NCBI GenBank assembly: GCA_913057435.1
Contig: CAJXNY010000001.1
Coordinates: 124,001 to 188,000, forward strand
DNA from: an uncultured Oceanospirillaceae bacterium
GTDB taxonomy: Bacteria; Pseudomonadota; Gammaproteobacteria; Pseudomonadales; Balneatricaceae
DNA length: 64,000 nt
Direction of reading: 5' to 3'
Positions 29,519 through 38,999 of this stretch are shown here, piece after piece. The notes beneath the pieces are model-generated. The model searched no databases. It was given only the letters and a program-made list of their open reading frames with translations, and had not been told where the DNA came from. Numbering within the stretch: position 1 is the first letter of the stretch; each line of letters begins with the position of its first letter. The translations under genes and the position numbers were made by a program.

Positions 29519-30430
29519 TTATGACTCAAGAAGCGCAGAAAGGAACGCATCTCGCAGCACATTCGGCTGAGCATCACGCCGGGTAATCGCACTGAACGGC
29601 ACCTGGTACTGCAACAGATCTGGCAGGATAACGTGCATCATCCCCTTTTCCACCCACTGCGCAGCGTAATGCACTGGCAGGAAACCGATATACTGGCCAC
29701 TCAGAATCAGCGTCGCAATGCCTTCCACCTGATAGGCTGTGGCTGCCACCCGTAATTGAGGAAAGCGCTCTTTCAGCGCTGCAGAATGCGCATAACCCGG
29801 CATAATAAAATCATGTTCAGCCAGCATATCCAGACTCGGCTGACCAGAACCTGCCCCGGCCAGCAGATGGCCTGCCCCGCAGTACAGTTGCGACACCTCC
29901 TGGTGCAGTGGCTGGTAATTCAGTCCGGGCAGCTGGTGATGTACCGGTACCACACCAATATTGGTCCGCCCTTCAATCACGGCACGCTCAACATCATTGG
30001 GGGCTCCGATCTGCAAATTAATGCTGACACCCGGTTCCTGCTGATGAAAGCGCCCCAATACAACGCTCACCGTCGCATTGGGGTCCGTCACCATATTATC
30101 CGTCAGGCCTAGCACCAACTCCCCTACCAGACGACTATGCGCCGCATTGATATTGGCCCGAAAACGCTCCATATCCACCAGCAATTCAAGCGTTGCCTCG
30201 TAAACCAGCCTGCCATGTTCCGTCAGCTGAAAACCTGCCCGCCCACGCTGGCACAGGTGCATATCCAGCCGGGTTTCCAGATCTGACATCAGCCGGCTGA
30301 TTGCAGAACGGCCGATATTCAGCTCCACCTCTGCCGCTGAAAAGCCACCACACTCCACCACCGTGCGAAATACTCGCAACAACCGCAGATCGAGATCGCT
30401 GACCTGACCGGAAAGACTGACACGTTTCAT
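29519..30430 (-). CDS. LysR-family transcriptional regulator
   Basis: A 303-residue regulator with an N-terminal winged HTH (DLRLLRVFRTVVECGGFSAAEVELNIGRSAISRLMSDLE spans about residues 13-50) and a periplasmic-binding-like effector domain. It is unusual in having about a dozen residues before the HTH. It lies upstream of the ureohydrolase on the same strand and is divergent from the TRAP binding protein, so either or both are plausible targets. Homology to guanidino-compound regulators is suggested only by context. Confidence 0.9.
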   Translation of the reverse strand: MKRVSLSGQVSDLDLRLLRVFRTVVECGGFSAAEVELNIGRSAISRLMSDLETRLDMHLCQRGRAGFQLTEHGRLVYEATLELLVDMERFRANINAAHSRLVGELVLGLTDNMVTDPNATVSVVLGRFHQQEPGVSINLQIGAPNDVERAVIEGRTNIGVVPVHHQLPGLNYQPLHQEVSQLYCGAGHLLAGAGSGQPSLDMLAEHDFIMPGYAHSAALKERFPQLRVAATAYQVEGIATLILSGQYIGFLPVHYAAQWVEKGMMHVILPDLLQYQVPFSAITRRDAQPNVLRDAFLSALLES

Positions 30431-30615
30431 CTCCTGCTCCTGTTTTCAGCCCGGTATAGGCATCGTTCAGCCACCTTAGGTAAAGTTTCCATGACAGACA
30501 ACTAAACACCTGATTATTTGCATTTACCAGAACAGCGCCGTGAACAACTATTCAGTCACCACTTGTCACTCTGCTACGGCAGATTCTCGCTTAAACGACG
30601 AATGCTGAGGTCTAC

Positions 30616-31629
30616 ATGAACTATAAAAATAAGCTCACCAAAGCACTTACCCTGGCCACGGTTATGGCGGCAGCCACAACCACCAGCGCCTGGGGCCAGA
30701 CAACTTGGAAGATCGCCGGAGGTGATTCTCAGGGCAGTTCGCAGCATGTGTTTGGTTTGAAATTTGTTGAAGAAATCGAAAAGAACACCGGTGATCAGTT
30801 CACCGGAGCACTGTTTATGAACAGCCAGCTCGGCAGTGAGCAGGACACCGTGACAGAAGCCTCCCTGGGCACGCTGGATTTCTCTATCGTCGCCATCAAC
30901 AACGTTACCCCGTTCTCACCAACGGTAGGTATTTTCACCCTGCCCTACGTTATTCAAAGCCTGGCAGAAGCCGAACAGCTAACCCAGGGGCCAGTGGGAA
31001 AGGAGCTGATCGACAACACCGTCCGCGATGCTGGCATACGTATTGTGGGCTGGGCCTACACCGGCTTCCGGGTGCTGACCAATTCGAAAAAACCAGTGAA
31101 AACGCTGGCGGATCTGCAGGACGTAATCGTTCGGGTACCCAAAAATGAAATCATGATCGACACTTACAAAGCCTGGGGCGTAAATGCCACGCCGATGGCC
31201 TGGTCAGAAACATTTACCGCGCTGCAACAGCAAGTCGTCGATGGCCAGGATAATCCCTATGTCACCATCGATGCCATGAAATTCGATACCGTACAGAAGT
31301 ACGTGACCAACCTTCGCTACATTTTTTCCATTGAGCCCCTGCTCATGAGTGAAGCGATCTTCCAGGCACAAACACCCAAGGTGCAGCAGGCGATTCTGGA
31401 TGCTGGCCTGAGTGCAACAAAATACAGCGCGACATTTCTGCAGGAAAACGAGTCTGCTATCAAGCAGCGTCTGATTGAAAAAGGCATGGTGATTGATGAC
31501 CCAGCCAATGGTGAAAAAGAATGGATAGAGAAGGCGACCAAAGCCGTTTGGCCACGCCATTACGACAGCATTGGCGGTAAAGACAAACTGAACCGGGTAC
31601 TACGTCTGTTCGGTCGTAACGAAGTGTAA
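30616..31629 (+). CDS. TRAP transporter solute-binding protein, DctP family (no membrane subunits adjacent)
   Basis: A 337-residue periplasmic binding protein. The signal peptide is MNYKNKLTKALTLATVMAAATTTSAWG. The core has 'DVIVRVPKNEIMIDTYKAWG', in which the conserved Arg binds the carboxylate of ligands, and 'PMAWSETFTALQQQVVDGQDNP', the family signature. The C-terminal helix closes the Venus-flytrap. No DctQ or DctM gene is found next to it; a terminator follows directly, so the membrane subunits must be elsewhere or it acts as a sensor component. It is divergent from the LysR gene. Confidence 0.9.
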   Translation: MNYKNKLTKALTLATVMAAATTTSAWGQTTWKIAGGDSQGSSQHVFGLKFVEEIEKNTGDQFTGALFMNSQLGSEQDTVTEASLGTLDFSIVAINNVTPFSPTVGIFTLPYVIQSLAEAEQLTQGPVGKELIDNTVRDAGIRIVGWAYTGFRVLTNSKKPVKTLADLQDVIVRVPKNEIMIDTYKAWGVNATPMAWSETFTALQQQVVDGQDNPYVTIDAMKFDTVQKYVTNLRYIFSIEPLLMSEAIFQAQTPKVQQAILDAGLSATKYSATFLQENESAIKQRLIEKGMVIDDPANGEKEWIEKATKAVWPRHYDSIGGKDKLNRVLRLFGRNEV

Positions 31630-31671
31630 TTGAGAAGGAAGAGGTCAGCGTACCGGTATCACTGGTTATTC

Positions 31672-31700
31672 GCCCTGCAGCCTGGCTGCAGGGCTTTTTT
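31672..31700 (+). terminator. Terminator after the TRAP binding protein gene
   Basis: A 9-bp perfect stem GCCCTGCAG / CTGCAGGGC with loop CCTGG, followed by six T. Confidence 0.92.
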
Positions 31701-31717
31701 ATCACCTTTAAACCCGC

Positions 31718-33637
31718 TTACAGGCTGCTGGCGCCCGCCCGGAAGCTATCGGCCGTGGCCTGCACCTGATCAACCTCCGTCAATGGAACCGAGCAACGAT
31801 CCGGATTACAGATAAACATCGCGCCCGCAGGCATATCGGGATAGCGGCCCGGTTTTTCAAAGTGCAGTAATTTACGTGGATGGGCTGCATTCAGGCCTGC
31901 ATTAAACAGCGCCTGAGTACCCTCGGACTTAAGGTCGCCCACGACCGAAAATTCCACATAAGCCGCCGTCAGGGTTTCCAGTGCCAGCGCCGTTTTACCG
32001 GTCATCTTGCCTTCACGGTCCAGAATTTCCGGGGTGGCTACCGCACGTATCGTGGCTTCAGCAACGGGCTGGTAGCGCTTGTCTTTGGTCAGCACATAAA
32101 GGCTATAAAAGAAGCTGGCGGCCATGGCATTGTCTTCCAGCGGTTTACGCGGTGCGATCAGCCGGGCAGTATCATCCAGCGAGGTGGCAAAGAAACCGCT
32201 GTTTTTCGTATCGTATAGCTGGCTGAGCATGGCATCCGCCAGCCCACCAGCGGCCTCCAGCCAGGGCTGCTCACCCGTGGCCTGATACAGATCCAGCAGC
32301 GCCTGACCAAACTGTGCCTGGCTGCGCAGGAACGGCCGCACCTCTTCAGTATGCGGGTGTACCCGCTGATCGTCTTTCATCTGCAGGCTGTCAACGGACT
32401 GCCGAATCCAGCCCTGCGGCTGCAGCCGCTCAGCCAGCAGGCTACGAGCAGCGGTGATCGCCTTGTCCAGATATGCCTGCTCACCCAGCACTTCATAAGC
32501 CCGGACATAGGCGCTGATCACCTCAGCATTTTTATCGGTATACACCGCATGGTCGATCGGCGGAATACCGTACTGACGACGTTTTTCATCGCTGTCCAGC
32601 AGCCAGTAATCCTGTGGCCACCAGCTGTGCGGCAGGTCAGCGGGCTCATCTTTCTGATTGGCATACCAGTTACCGGCCGGATTACGCATCCAGTTATCCA
32701 GATAGCGATCAACCTCGGCAATCCCTTTGCGGTAACGCGCATCGCCGGTCAGTTTATAGGCTTCACTGAACGCAATAATGGCATTCGCCTGGTTACCCAG
32801 ACGCTTCTCGGGGATCGCCATCAGCTTGCGAAAACGCTCAGGCACATCCGTGACTGAAGGCGAAATAGACGCCTGATACGCCCCACCCCAGACCGGATCC
32901 AGGGTCGTCAAAAACGTATCACTGACCTTTAAAGCAGCACGACGCAGCTCGGTATTATCATAAAGGTGAGCGCGGTAATAAAGATGCAGCAAGCGAGGTC
33001 CAGCCACCTCCGTGTTGACACCCCAGTGGCCCCAGCCACCAAGCTGCTCATCAAAGGTACGGTCCAGCTGCAGGCGCACCTGATCACGGATCAGGGTCAG
33101 CTCACTCTCCGCCGGTTGTACAGCAGCGGCATAAGGCGAGTCTGGGTCGGGCTTCAGCTCATCTGCCTTATGCCGGGCAGTCAGATCCTGCAACAGCGGA
33201 ATGAAATTGCGTGGCAGCCGGTTACCCGCCATGGCAAACACCTGGGTGGTATCGGGCAGCAGGAACGCTGTCGCCGGCCAGGCCCAGTCAGAGTAACGCT
33301 CGCCAATATCAGGACGGGCCTGAGCATCCACTGCAATGGCCACAAAATGCTGATTGATCAGCTTAATCACCGCCGGGTCACGGTAGGTTACCCGCTCCAT
33401 CCGGTTACAGGCAGTACAGCCCTCCATGCCAACATTGATCAAAATAAGCTTATTCTCGGCTTTCGCTTTCTCAAACGCCGCCGCACTCCATGGCTGCCAG
33501 TCAACGCCACCCGGGTGACCAAAACTCGCCGCCTGCGACTGGCTGACCACCAGCAAAAACGTCACCATCGATAGCAACATCATCCCCAGTGCCGCTGGCC
33601 ATGAGCCTTTTAAGCCAGTGCCTTTATGTTGTTCCAT
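31718..33637 (-). CDS. Exported DUF255 protein: thioredoxin-like domain plus glycosidase-like toroid
   Basis: A 639-residue protein with an N-terminal hydrophobic segment (LGMMLLSMVTFLLVVSQSQA) that looks like a signal peptide or anchor. It is followed by a thioredoxin-like DUF255 domain (about residues 45-160) with 'ILINVGMEGCTACNRMERV' (CxxC = CTAC) and 'VAIAVDAQARPDI', and then by a long alpha/alpha-toroid part with 'LGGWGHWGVNTEV' and 'NAMAASFFYSLYVLT'. This is the YyaL/spermatogenesis-associated-20 family, usually cytosolic; export is a variation. Its biochemical role is unknown. The frame opens at 33697, but ATG 33637 has an AGGA site and starts just ahead of the signal segment. Confidence 0.82.
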   Translation of the reverse strand: MEQHKGTGLKGSWPAALGMMLLSMVTFLLVVSQSQAASFGHPGGVDWQPWSAAAFEKAKAENKLILINVGMEGCTACNRMERVTYRDPAVIKLINQHFVAIAVDAQARPDIGERYSDWAWPATAFLLPDTTQVFAMAGNRLPRNFIPLLQDLTARHKADELKPDPDSPYAAAVQPAESELTLIRDQVRLQLDRTFDEQLGGWGHWGVNTEVAGPRLLHLYYRAHLYDNTELRRAALKVSDTFLTTLDPVWGGAYQASISPSVTDVPERFRKLMAIPEKRLGNQANAIIAFSEAYKLTGDARYRKGIAEVDRYLDNWMRNPAGNWYANQKDEPADLPHSWWPQDYWLLDSDEKRRQYGIPPIDHAVYTDKNAEVISAYVRAYEVLGEQAYLDKAITAARSLLAERLQPQGWIRQSVDSLQMKDDQRVHPHTEEVRPFLRSQAQFGQALLDLYQATGEQPWLEAAGGLADAMLSQLYDTKNSGFFATSLDDTARLIAPRKPLEDNAMAASFFYSLYVLTKDKRYQPVAEATIRAVATPEILDREGKMTGKTALALETLTAAYVEFSVVGDLKSEGTQALFNAGLNAAHPRKLLHFEKPGRYPDMPAGAMFICNPDRCSVPLTEVDQVQATADSFRAGASSL

Positions 33638-33880
33638 TATCCTGCCCCTGATAGTTAGCCAGAGTACGACTCTGGCAATGACAATAAAGTTCCTCAAGAT
33701 AACGACTCTGATATTCCCTTAAACAGGCCCATGACACCGGCAACTTTAACCAGGGCGACCTGGACTAACGACCCATTGCAATCACGCAACAACCTTTCTT
33801 GACAACACCAAATCAGACGATATGATTCGCCACTTTACGCGCTAAGCACAATAATAATTCGGTAGAGTGGTAGTAACCGT

Positions 33881-35245
33881 ATGTCCAGTAACACCGAAAC
33901 CGTCGGCACGACAACCTCACATCAGGGGCTATGGAAATTTATCCTGCCCTCATTGATTGGCGTCCTGCTGTTTATGACGCCCGTTCCCTGGGAAGGTGCG
34001 ATCACCATCCCGGTTGCCGTACTGGCCAAAAGCTTTAAAGCACTGCTGGGCGACCACGCCGTCACGGTTGTCACCACCCTGGTCGCGCTGACGGCCCTGC
34101 TCTCCAGCCTGGTAACGCTGATTAAACCACTGCAGCAACATAACCTGCTACGCACACTGTTTGCCACCAGCCTGCCCTGGCTGGCGGTGCGAGTACTGGG
34201 CGGCGTATTCGCCATCATGACTCTGAACAAGATTGGTCCGGCGATGATCTGGCATGCGAACACCGGTGGCCTGCTGCTTAATGACCTGATGCCCGTGCTG
34301 CTGTCGGTATTTATCTTCGCTGGCCTGTTGTTACCCCTGCTGCTCGACTTCGGTCTGCTGGAACTGATCGGCAGCCTGATGAGCAAGATCATGCGTCCGC
34401 TGTTCAACCTGCCGGGGCGTTCTGCCGTGGATTGCTCCACCTCCTGGCTGGGCGATGGCACCGTCGGCGTTATGCTGACCAATCAACAGTACGAACAGAA
34501 GATGTATACCCAGCGTGAAGCGGCGGTAATCGCTACCACCTTCTCCGCCGTATCCATCAGTTTCAGTCTGGTAGTGATTGCCGAGGTCGGGCTGGAGCAC
34601 CTGTTCCTGCCGTTCTACCTGGCGGTTTCTCTGGCGGGTTTTGTCGCCGCCCTGATCGTGCCACGCCTGCCACCGCTGAGCCGCAAATCGACTGACTACA
34701 TCGATGGCACCACCCCTCCAGCGCAGCCACATAAGCAGCCCAGCCTGTGCCAGCTGTTCCACAGCGGCCTTGATCAGGCAATCAGCCGCGCCCATCAGAG
34801 TGCCGGTTTTGCTGCCATGGCCCGTAGCGGCCTGAAAAATGCCGCAGAAATGGTGTTTGGCGTACTGCCGGTCGTGATGGCGATCGGTACCCTGGCACTG
34901 GTCATCGCCGAGAACACCTCTATCTTCAGCCTGCTCGGCACCCCGTTTGTGCCGTTACTGGAACTGCTGGCAATCCCGGATGCCGTCAAAGCTTCTGAAA
35001 CCATCGTGGTGGGATTTGCCGATATGTTTATCCCCTCCATCATGGCCGCCTCCATTGAAAGCGAGATGACCCGATTTGTGGTCGCGGCGCTGTCGATCAC
35101 CCAGCTGATCTACATGTCGGAGGTTGGCGCACTGATTCTGGGCAGCAAGATTCCAGTCAATCTGTTTGAACTGTTCATCATCTTTATCCTGCGCACCCTG
35201 ATCACTCTGCCAATCATTGCCGGGGTAGCGCACCTGGTGTTCTGA
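33881..35245 (+). CDS. YjiH family membrane protein (nucleoside-recognition/GATE domain)
   Basis: A 454-residue inner-membrane protein with about ten hydrophobic segments, for example 'FILPSLIGVLLFMTPVPW' at the start, 'LMPVLLSVFIFAGLLLPLLLDFGLLE', the conserved 'RPLFNLPGRSAVDCSTSWLGDGTVGVMLT' loop (about residues 165-195) and 'GFADMFIPSIMAASI' in the second GATE half. The family is annotated as transporter-like with unknown substrate. It is a single gene between the divergent DUF255 gene and a terminator. Confidence 0.85.
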   Translation: MSSNTETVGTTTSHQGLWKFILPSLIGVLLFMTPVPWEGAITIPVAVLAKSFKALLGDHAVTVVTTLVALTALLSSLVTLIKPLQQHNLLRTLFATSLPWLAVRVLGGVFAIMTLNKIGPAMIWHANTGGLLLNDLMPVLLSVFIFAGLLLPLLLDFGLLELIGSLMSKIMRPLFNLPGRSAVDCSTSWLGDGTVGVMLTNQQYEQKMYTQREAAVIATTFSAVSISFSLVVIAEVGLEHLFLPFYLAVSLAGFVAALIVPRLPPLSRKSTDYIDGTTPPAQPHKQPSLCQLFHSGLDQAISRAHQSAGFAAMARSGLKNAAEMVFGVLPVVMAIGTLALVIAENTSIFSLLGTPFVPLLELLAIPDAVKASETIVVGFADMFIPSIMAASIESEMTRFVVAALSITQLIYMSEVGALILGSKIPVNLFELFIIFILRTLITLPIIAGVAHLVF

Positions 35246-35271
35246 TACCCGCGCGTTCAACCGTAGCCAGA

Positions 35272-35300
35272 AACCGCTCAGCCTGCTGAGCGGTTTTTTA
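35272..35300 (+). terminator. Terminator after the YjiH-family gene
   Basis: A 10-bp perfect stem AACCGCTCAG / CTGAGCGGTT with loop CCTG, then TTTTT. Confidence 0.92.
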
Positions 35301-35415
35301 CATCATCAGCCCCGTAAAACAGCCCGCTACCCGCCGCCCGCACAGACCTGTTAAACTGCGCGCCGCGCACGCTCCGGCACAACGCCCCGAACATACACAC
35401 AGAGTTGACAACGCT

Positions 35416-36663
35416 ATGGGATTTTCCACCACCGGCCTTAACCCGCAACTGATCGCCGCGGTAACCAAACAGGGCTACACCGAACCGACCCCGATCCAGG
35501 CAGCGACGATCCCTGCCATTCTCGACGGCCAGGACATCATGGCCGGCGCACAGACCGGCACCGGCAAAACCGCCGCCTTTGCCCTGCCTATTTTGCAGCA
35601 ACTGAGCCAGAACAGCAGCACCGACAGCCAGAACCCGGAGCGTCCCATCCGCGCGCTGATCCTGACGCCAACCCGCGAGCTGGCGCAGCAGGTACATAAG
35701 AGCTTTGTCAGCTATGGCCAGAACAGCCCATTGCAGAGCGCACTGGTGTATGGCGGTGCCAGCATCAACTCACAGATTATCGCGCTGTCTCAGGGGGTTG
35801 ATATTCTGGTGGCCACACCGGGCCGTCTGATCGACCTGATCGGCCGTGGCGCGGCAGACCTTAGCCAGATCCAGCATCTGGTGTTTGATGAAGCCGACCG
35901 TATGCTCGATATGGGCTTTATGGACGAGATCCGCCGGATTCTGAAACCGATCCCGGCTCAGCGCCAGACGCTGCTGTTCTCCGCAACGTTCGCTCAGGCG
36001 ATTTTTGATCTGAGCAAAACGCTGCTCAACGAACCAACGCTGATTGAAGTCGATGCCCGCAACACCGCCGCCACCCAGGTGGAACAGATGGTGTACGCCG
36101 TCGATGCCGACCGCAAACGCGAGCTGCTGTCCTGGCTGATCGGCAGTAAAAACTGGAAACAGGTACTGGTGTTCACCCGCACCAAGCAGGGGGCCGACCA
36201 GCTGGCCAGCGAAATGTGCAAAGACGGCCTGAAAACCCAGTCCATCCACGGCGACAAATCCCAGGGTGCACGGGAACGGGCACTGGAAGCCTTTCGCGAA
36301 GGAGATATCCGGGTGCTGGTTGCCACGGATGTGGCGGCACGGGGGCTGGATATTGATCAGCTGAGCTATGTGGTCAACTTTGAGCTGCCCTACAACGCCG
36401 AAGACTACATTCACCGCATTGGCCGTACCGGCCGCGCGGGTGGTTCCGGGCTGGCAATTTCGCTGCTCAGCCCGCCGGAAAATTACCTGCTGGAAGAGAT
36501 CGAAACCATCCTCGACGCCCGGTTGCCGCAACAGTGGCTGCCAGGCTACGAACCCGATCCAACCAAAGAGCATCGCCCGGCCCGTAACAGTAGCCCTGGT
36601 GCGCAAAAGCGTCGCGCCCGTGATCGGGCAATCGGTAAAAAGCCGGCCCGTCGTCGACGTTAA
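35416..36663 (+). CDS. rhlE: DEAD-box RNA helicase RhlE
   Basis: An ATP-dependent RNA helicase linked to ribosome maturation and RNA decay. All DEAD-box motifs are visible: Q motif 'GYTEPTPIQAATIP', Walker A 'AQTGTGKTAAF', 'TPTRELAQQV', DEAD in 'VFDEADRMLDMGF', 'SAT', 'VLVATDVAARGLDI' and 'HRIGRTGRAG'. The start 'FSTTGLNPQLIAAV' and the short basic tail (AQKRRARDRAIGKKPARRRR) are RhlE-like. At 415 residues it is a compact form. Confidence 0.93.
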   Translation: MGFSTTGLNPQLIAAVTKQGYTEPTPIQAATIPAILDGQDIMAGAQTGTGKTAAFALPILQQLSQNSSTDSQNPERPIRALILTPTRELAQQVHKSFVSYGQNSPLQSALVYGGASINSQIIALSQGVDILVATPGRLIDLIGRGAADLSQIQHLVFDEADRMLDMGFMDEIRRILKPIPAQRQTLLFSATFAQAIFDLSKTLLNEPTLIEVDARNTAATQVEQMVYAVDADRKRELLSWLIGSKNWKQVLVFTRTKQGADQLASEMCKDGLKTQSIHGDKSQGARERALEAFREGDIRVLVATDVAARGLDIDQLSYVVNFELPYNAEDYIHRIGRTGRAGGSGLAISLLSPPENYLLEEIETILDARLPQQWLPGYEPDPTKEHRPARNSSPGAQKRRARDRAIGKKPARRRR

Positions 36664-36717
36664 TTCCCCCCGGTAGTGAAGCCGCAACGCTGTGGCTTCG
36701 CACGTTACCGGCCAGGG

Positions 36718-36927
36718 TCAGTCATGGGTCCGGTACTGGAGAATCAGCTCAACAATTTCCAGGTCACTGGCCACTGAGGCCAGTGAGTCATCCAGCGAGC
36801 GCCGCTGTGGCAGCTGCACATTAAACTTATCCCGCAACAGCGTTTCCACCTCTGCATCCACCATCGGATCAATCTCTTTGCCCGCAAAAATACAGATCCG
36901 CTGCAGCATAAACGCCTTACTATTCAT
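36718..36927 (-). CDS. Conserved small hypothetical protein
   Basis: A 69-residue reading frame with balanced composition: MNSKAFMLQRICIFAGKEID, then 'LLRDKFNVQLPQRRSLDDSL' and 'EIVELILQYRT'. It looks like a folded soluble protein, with no signal or membrane segment. Codon use resembles its neighbours and an AAGG lies upstream of the ATG. Convergent with rhlE. I do not recognise a family with certainty; no function is proposed. Confidence 0.6.
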   Translation of the reverse strand: MNSKAFMLQRICIFAGKEIDPMVDAEVETLLRDKFNVQLPQRRSLDDSLASVASDLEIVELILQYRTHD

Positions 36928-37037
36928 CTTGCTGACTACCTTGTGTGTGATAACGATAAGAATGAGCGCCGAATCAGCGCGCCTGCAGTATACAGGGATA
37001 TACCCGCCACCGATGGTTCCTTTTTAGCGGCAGGTTA

Positions 37038-38786
37038 TCAGGCTTCTTTAAACTGCAGTGCCGCCAGCCGGGCATAGAGTGCCGAACTTGCCAGCAGTTG
37101 CGTGTGGCTGCCCTGCGCAACGACCTGCCCCTGATCGATCACGGCGATCTGATCAGCATGAATAATGGTAGATAATCGGTGGGCAATAATCACCGTGGTC
37201 CGGCCCTGCATCAGGTTATCCAGCGCCAGCTTGATGGCATGCTCGCTCTCGGTATCCAGCGCACTGGTCGCTTCATCCAGCAGCAGGATGCGTGGGTCAT
37301 TCAGAATGGCCCGGGCGATGGCGATCCGCTGTTTCTGCCCGCCAGACAGACGCACACCCTGCTCTCCCAGGTCACTGCGATAGCCCTCCGGCAGCTGGGT
37401 AATGAAATCATGGGCATGGGCCGCCCTCGCCGCCTCAATTACCTGCGCTTCAGTCGCACCTGGCCTGCCATAGCGGATATTCTCCAGCACATTGGCGGTA
37501 AAGAGTGCCGGTTGCTGAGCCACCAGCGCCATCTGCTGACGCAGCGAGTGCGGGTCGAGCTGGCGCAGATCGACGCCATCGAAGCAGACCGCCCCCTGGC
37601 GCGGATCATAAAAGCGCAGCAACAGTTCAAACACCGTGGACTTACCGGCCCCGGACGGGCCAACCAGCGCCGTTATTTTACCTTCCGGCAGTTGCAGGCT
37701 GAAATCCGCCAGCGCCGCCTGTTCCGGGCGCGAGGGGTAATGAAAGGTCACCGCATCCAGGCTGATACAGGCCCGCAACGGCGTCATGTCCACCGGCTGC
37801 GGCGGTGCCATGATTTCATTATCGGCATGCAGCAGCTCCATCAGCCGCTCGGTTGCTCCCACCGCTCGCTGGAGTTCGCCATACACCTCCGACAGCGTCG
37901 CCGCGCCCATCGCCACAATCAGCGCATAGAAGACGAAGGCGCCCAGCTCGCCGCCGGTCATCACGCCCGTAATGACATCATAGCCGCCCACCCAGAGCAT
38001 CCCGGACAGGGCACCAAACACCAGCATAATCACCATCGCCATCAGCAGCGCACGCTGGCTGATACGCTGTCGCGCTACGGTAAACGCAGTATCCACTTCA
38101 CGGGCAAAGGCCTGGCTTTCATAGCCCTGCTGGCCATAGCTCTGCACGGTTTTAATCTGCTGAATCGCCTCACCGGCATAGCTGCCCACATCGGCAATAG
38201 AGTCCTGACTCTGCCGCGCCAGCTTGCGTACCCGGCGGCCGAACAGCAACACCGGCAACAGAATCAAAGGCACCCCCGCCACAATGATCAGGCTCAGTTT
38301 CACGTTGGTGATAAACAGCATCAGCAACGCCCCACTGGTGGTGACAATACTGCGCAATGCCATGGAAAACGAGCTGCCGATAATCGACTGCAGTAACGTA
38401 GTATCAGTGGTCAGCCGCGACATAATCTCGCCGCTGCGATTGGTCTCAAAATAGCTGGTATGCAGATTGATAATATTATCGAACACCGCCTGGCGAATAT
38501 CCGCCGTCACCCGCTCGCCCAGCCAGGACACCAGATAGAACCGTACGAAGGTGCCCAGCGCCATCAGCAACGCCATCCCCACCAGCACCATAATTGACTG
38601 GTTCAGCTGGCTGATCGACCCGGCAATAAAGCCGTTATCAATCACCCCTTTCACCCCCTGACCGATCGCCAGGGTGATCCCGGCGGTCAGCAACAGGGCA
38701 ACCATCGCCCCCAGCCAGTAACGACGGTAGGGCAGCATAAACTGCACCAGTTGTAATAGCGTTGAGAGCTTACGGACAGGTGTCAA
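37038..38786 (-). CDS. ABC exporter, fused membrane and ATPase domains (MsbA/lipid-A-exporter type)
   Basis: An inner-membrane exporter half-transporter of 582 residues that acts as a homodimer. Six transmembrane helices lie in the first 300 residues (YWLGAMVALLLTAGITLAIGQ first). The nucleotide-binding domain has Walker A 'ALVGPSGAGKSTVFELLLRF', Q-loop, signature 'VRLSGGQKQRIAIARAIL', Walker B 'ILLLDEATSALD' and H-loop 'IIAHRLSTI'. The frame runs on to 38990, but the upstream part is junk-like (overlap with the next gene's promoter). TTG at 38786 has a GGGA site and begins the natural N-terminus TPVRKLSTLLQLVQF. Substrate unknown. Confidence 0.9.
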   Translation of the reverse strand: MTPVRKLSTLLQLVQFMLPYRRYWLGAMVALLLTAGITLAIGQGVKGVIDNGFIAGSISQLNQSIMVLVGMALLMALGTFVRFYLVSWLGERVTADIRQAVFDNIINLHTSYFETNRSGEIMSRLTTDTTLLQSIIGSSFSMALRSIVTTSGALLMLFITNVKLSLIIVAGVPLILLPVLLFGRRVRKLARQSQDSIADVGSYAGEAIQQIKTVQSYGQQGYESQAFAREVDTAFTVARQRISQRALLMAMVIMLVFGALSGMLWVGGYDVITGVMTGGELGAFVFYALIVAMGAATLSEVYGELQRAVGATERLMELLHADNEIMAPPQPVDMTPLRACISLDAVTFHYPSRPEQAALADFSLQLPEGKITALVGPSGAGKSTVFELLLRFYDPRQGAVCFDGVDLRQLDPHSLRQQMALVAQQPALFTANVLENIRYGRPGATEAQVIEAARAAHAHDFITQLPEGYRSDLGEQGVRLSGGQKQRIAIARAILNDPRILLLDEATSALDTESEHAIKLALDNLMQGRTTVIIAHRLSTIIHADQIAVIDQGQVVAQGSHTQLLASSALYARLAALQFKEA

Positions 38787-38999
38787 AAGGAGGCTTCCCT
38801 GGCAATGTCTATTCTGGGATCGCAGGCCGTGGGCCCGCTCTTTTCGGCCATTGTAGCAGATGCCATTTACCCGGCACGCCAGACACTTGCCAGCGCCTGA
38901 TCCACCAACCCATTCAACGGCCATAACTGAGCGTTGACTACACAACCACTTTGGCGCACTGTAGCGCGCTTTGACTTTTTCGGAGCGCACCCAGGCACC

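Noticed and set aside
35770-36687. 305-codon minus-strand frame
   Set aside because: Antisense of rhlE.
37179-38396. 405-codon plus-strand frame rich in His, Gln and Arg
   Set aside because: Antisense of the ABC exporter gene, a product of GC-biased codon use.
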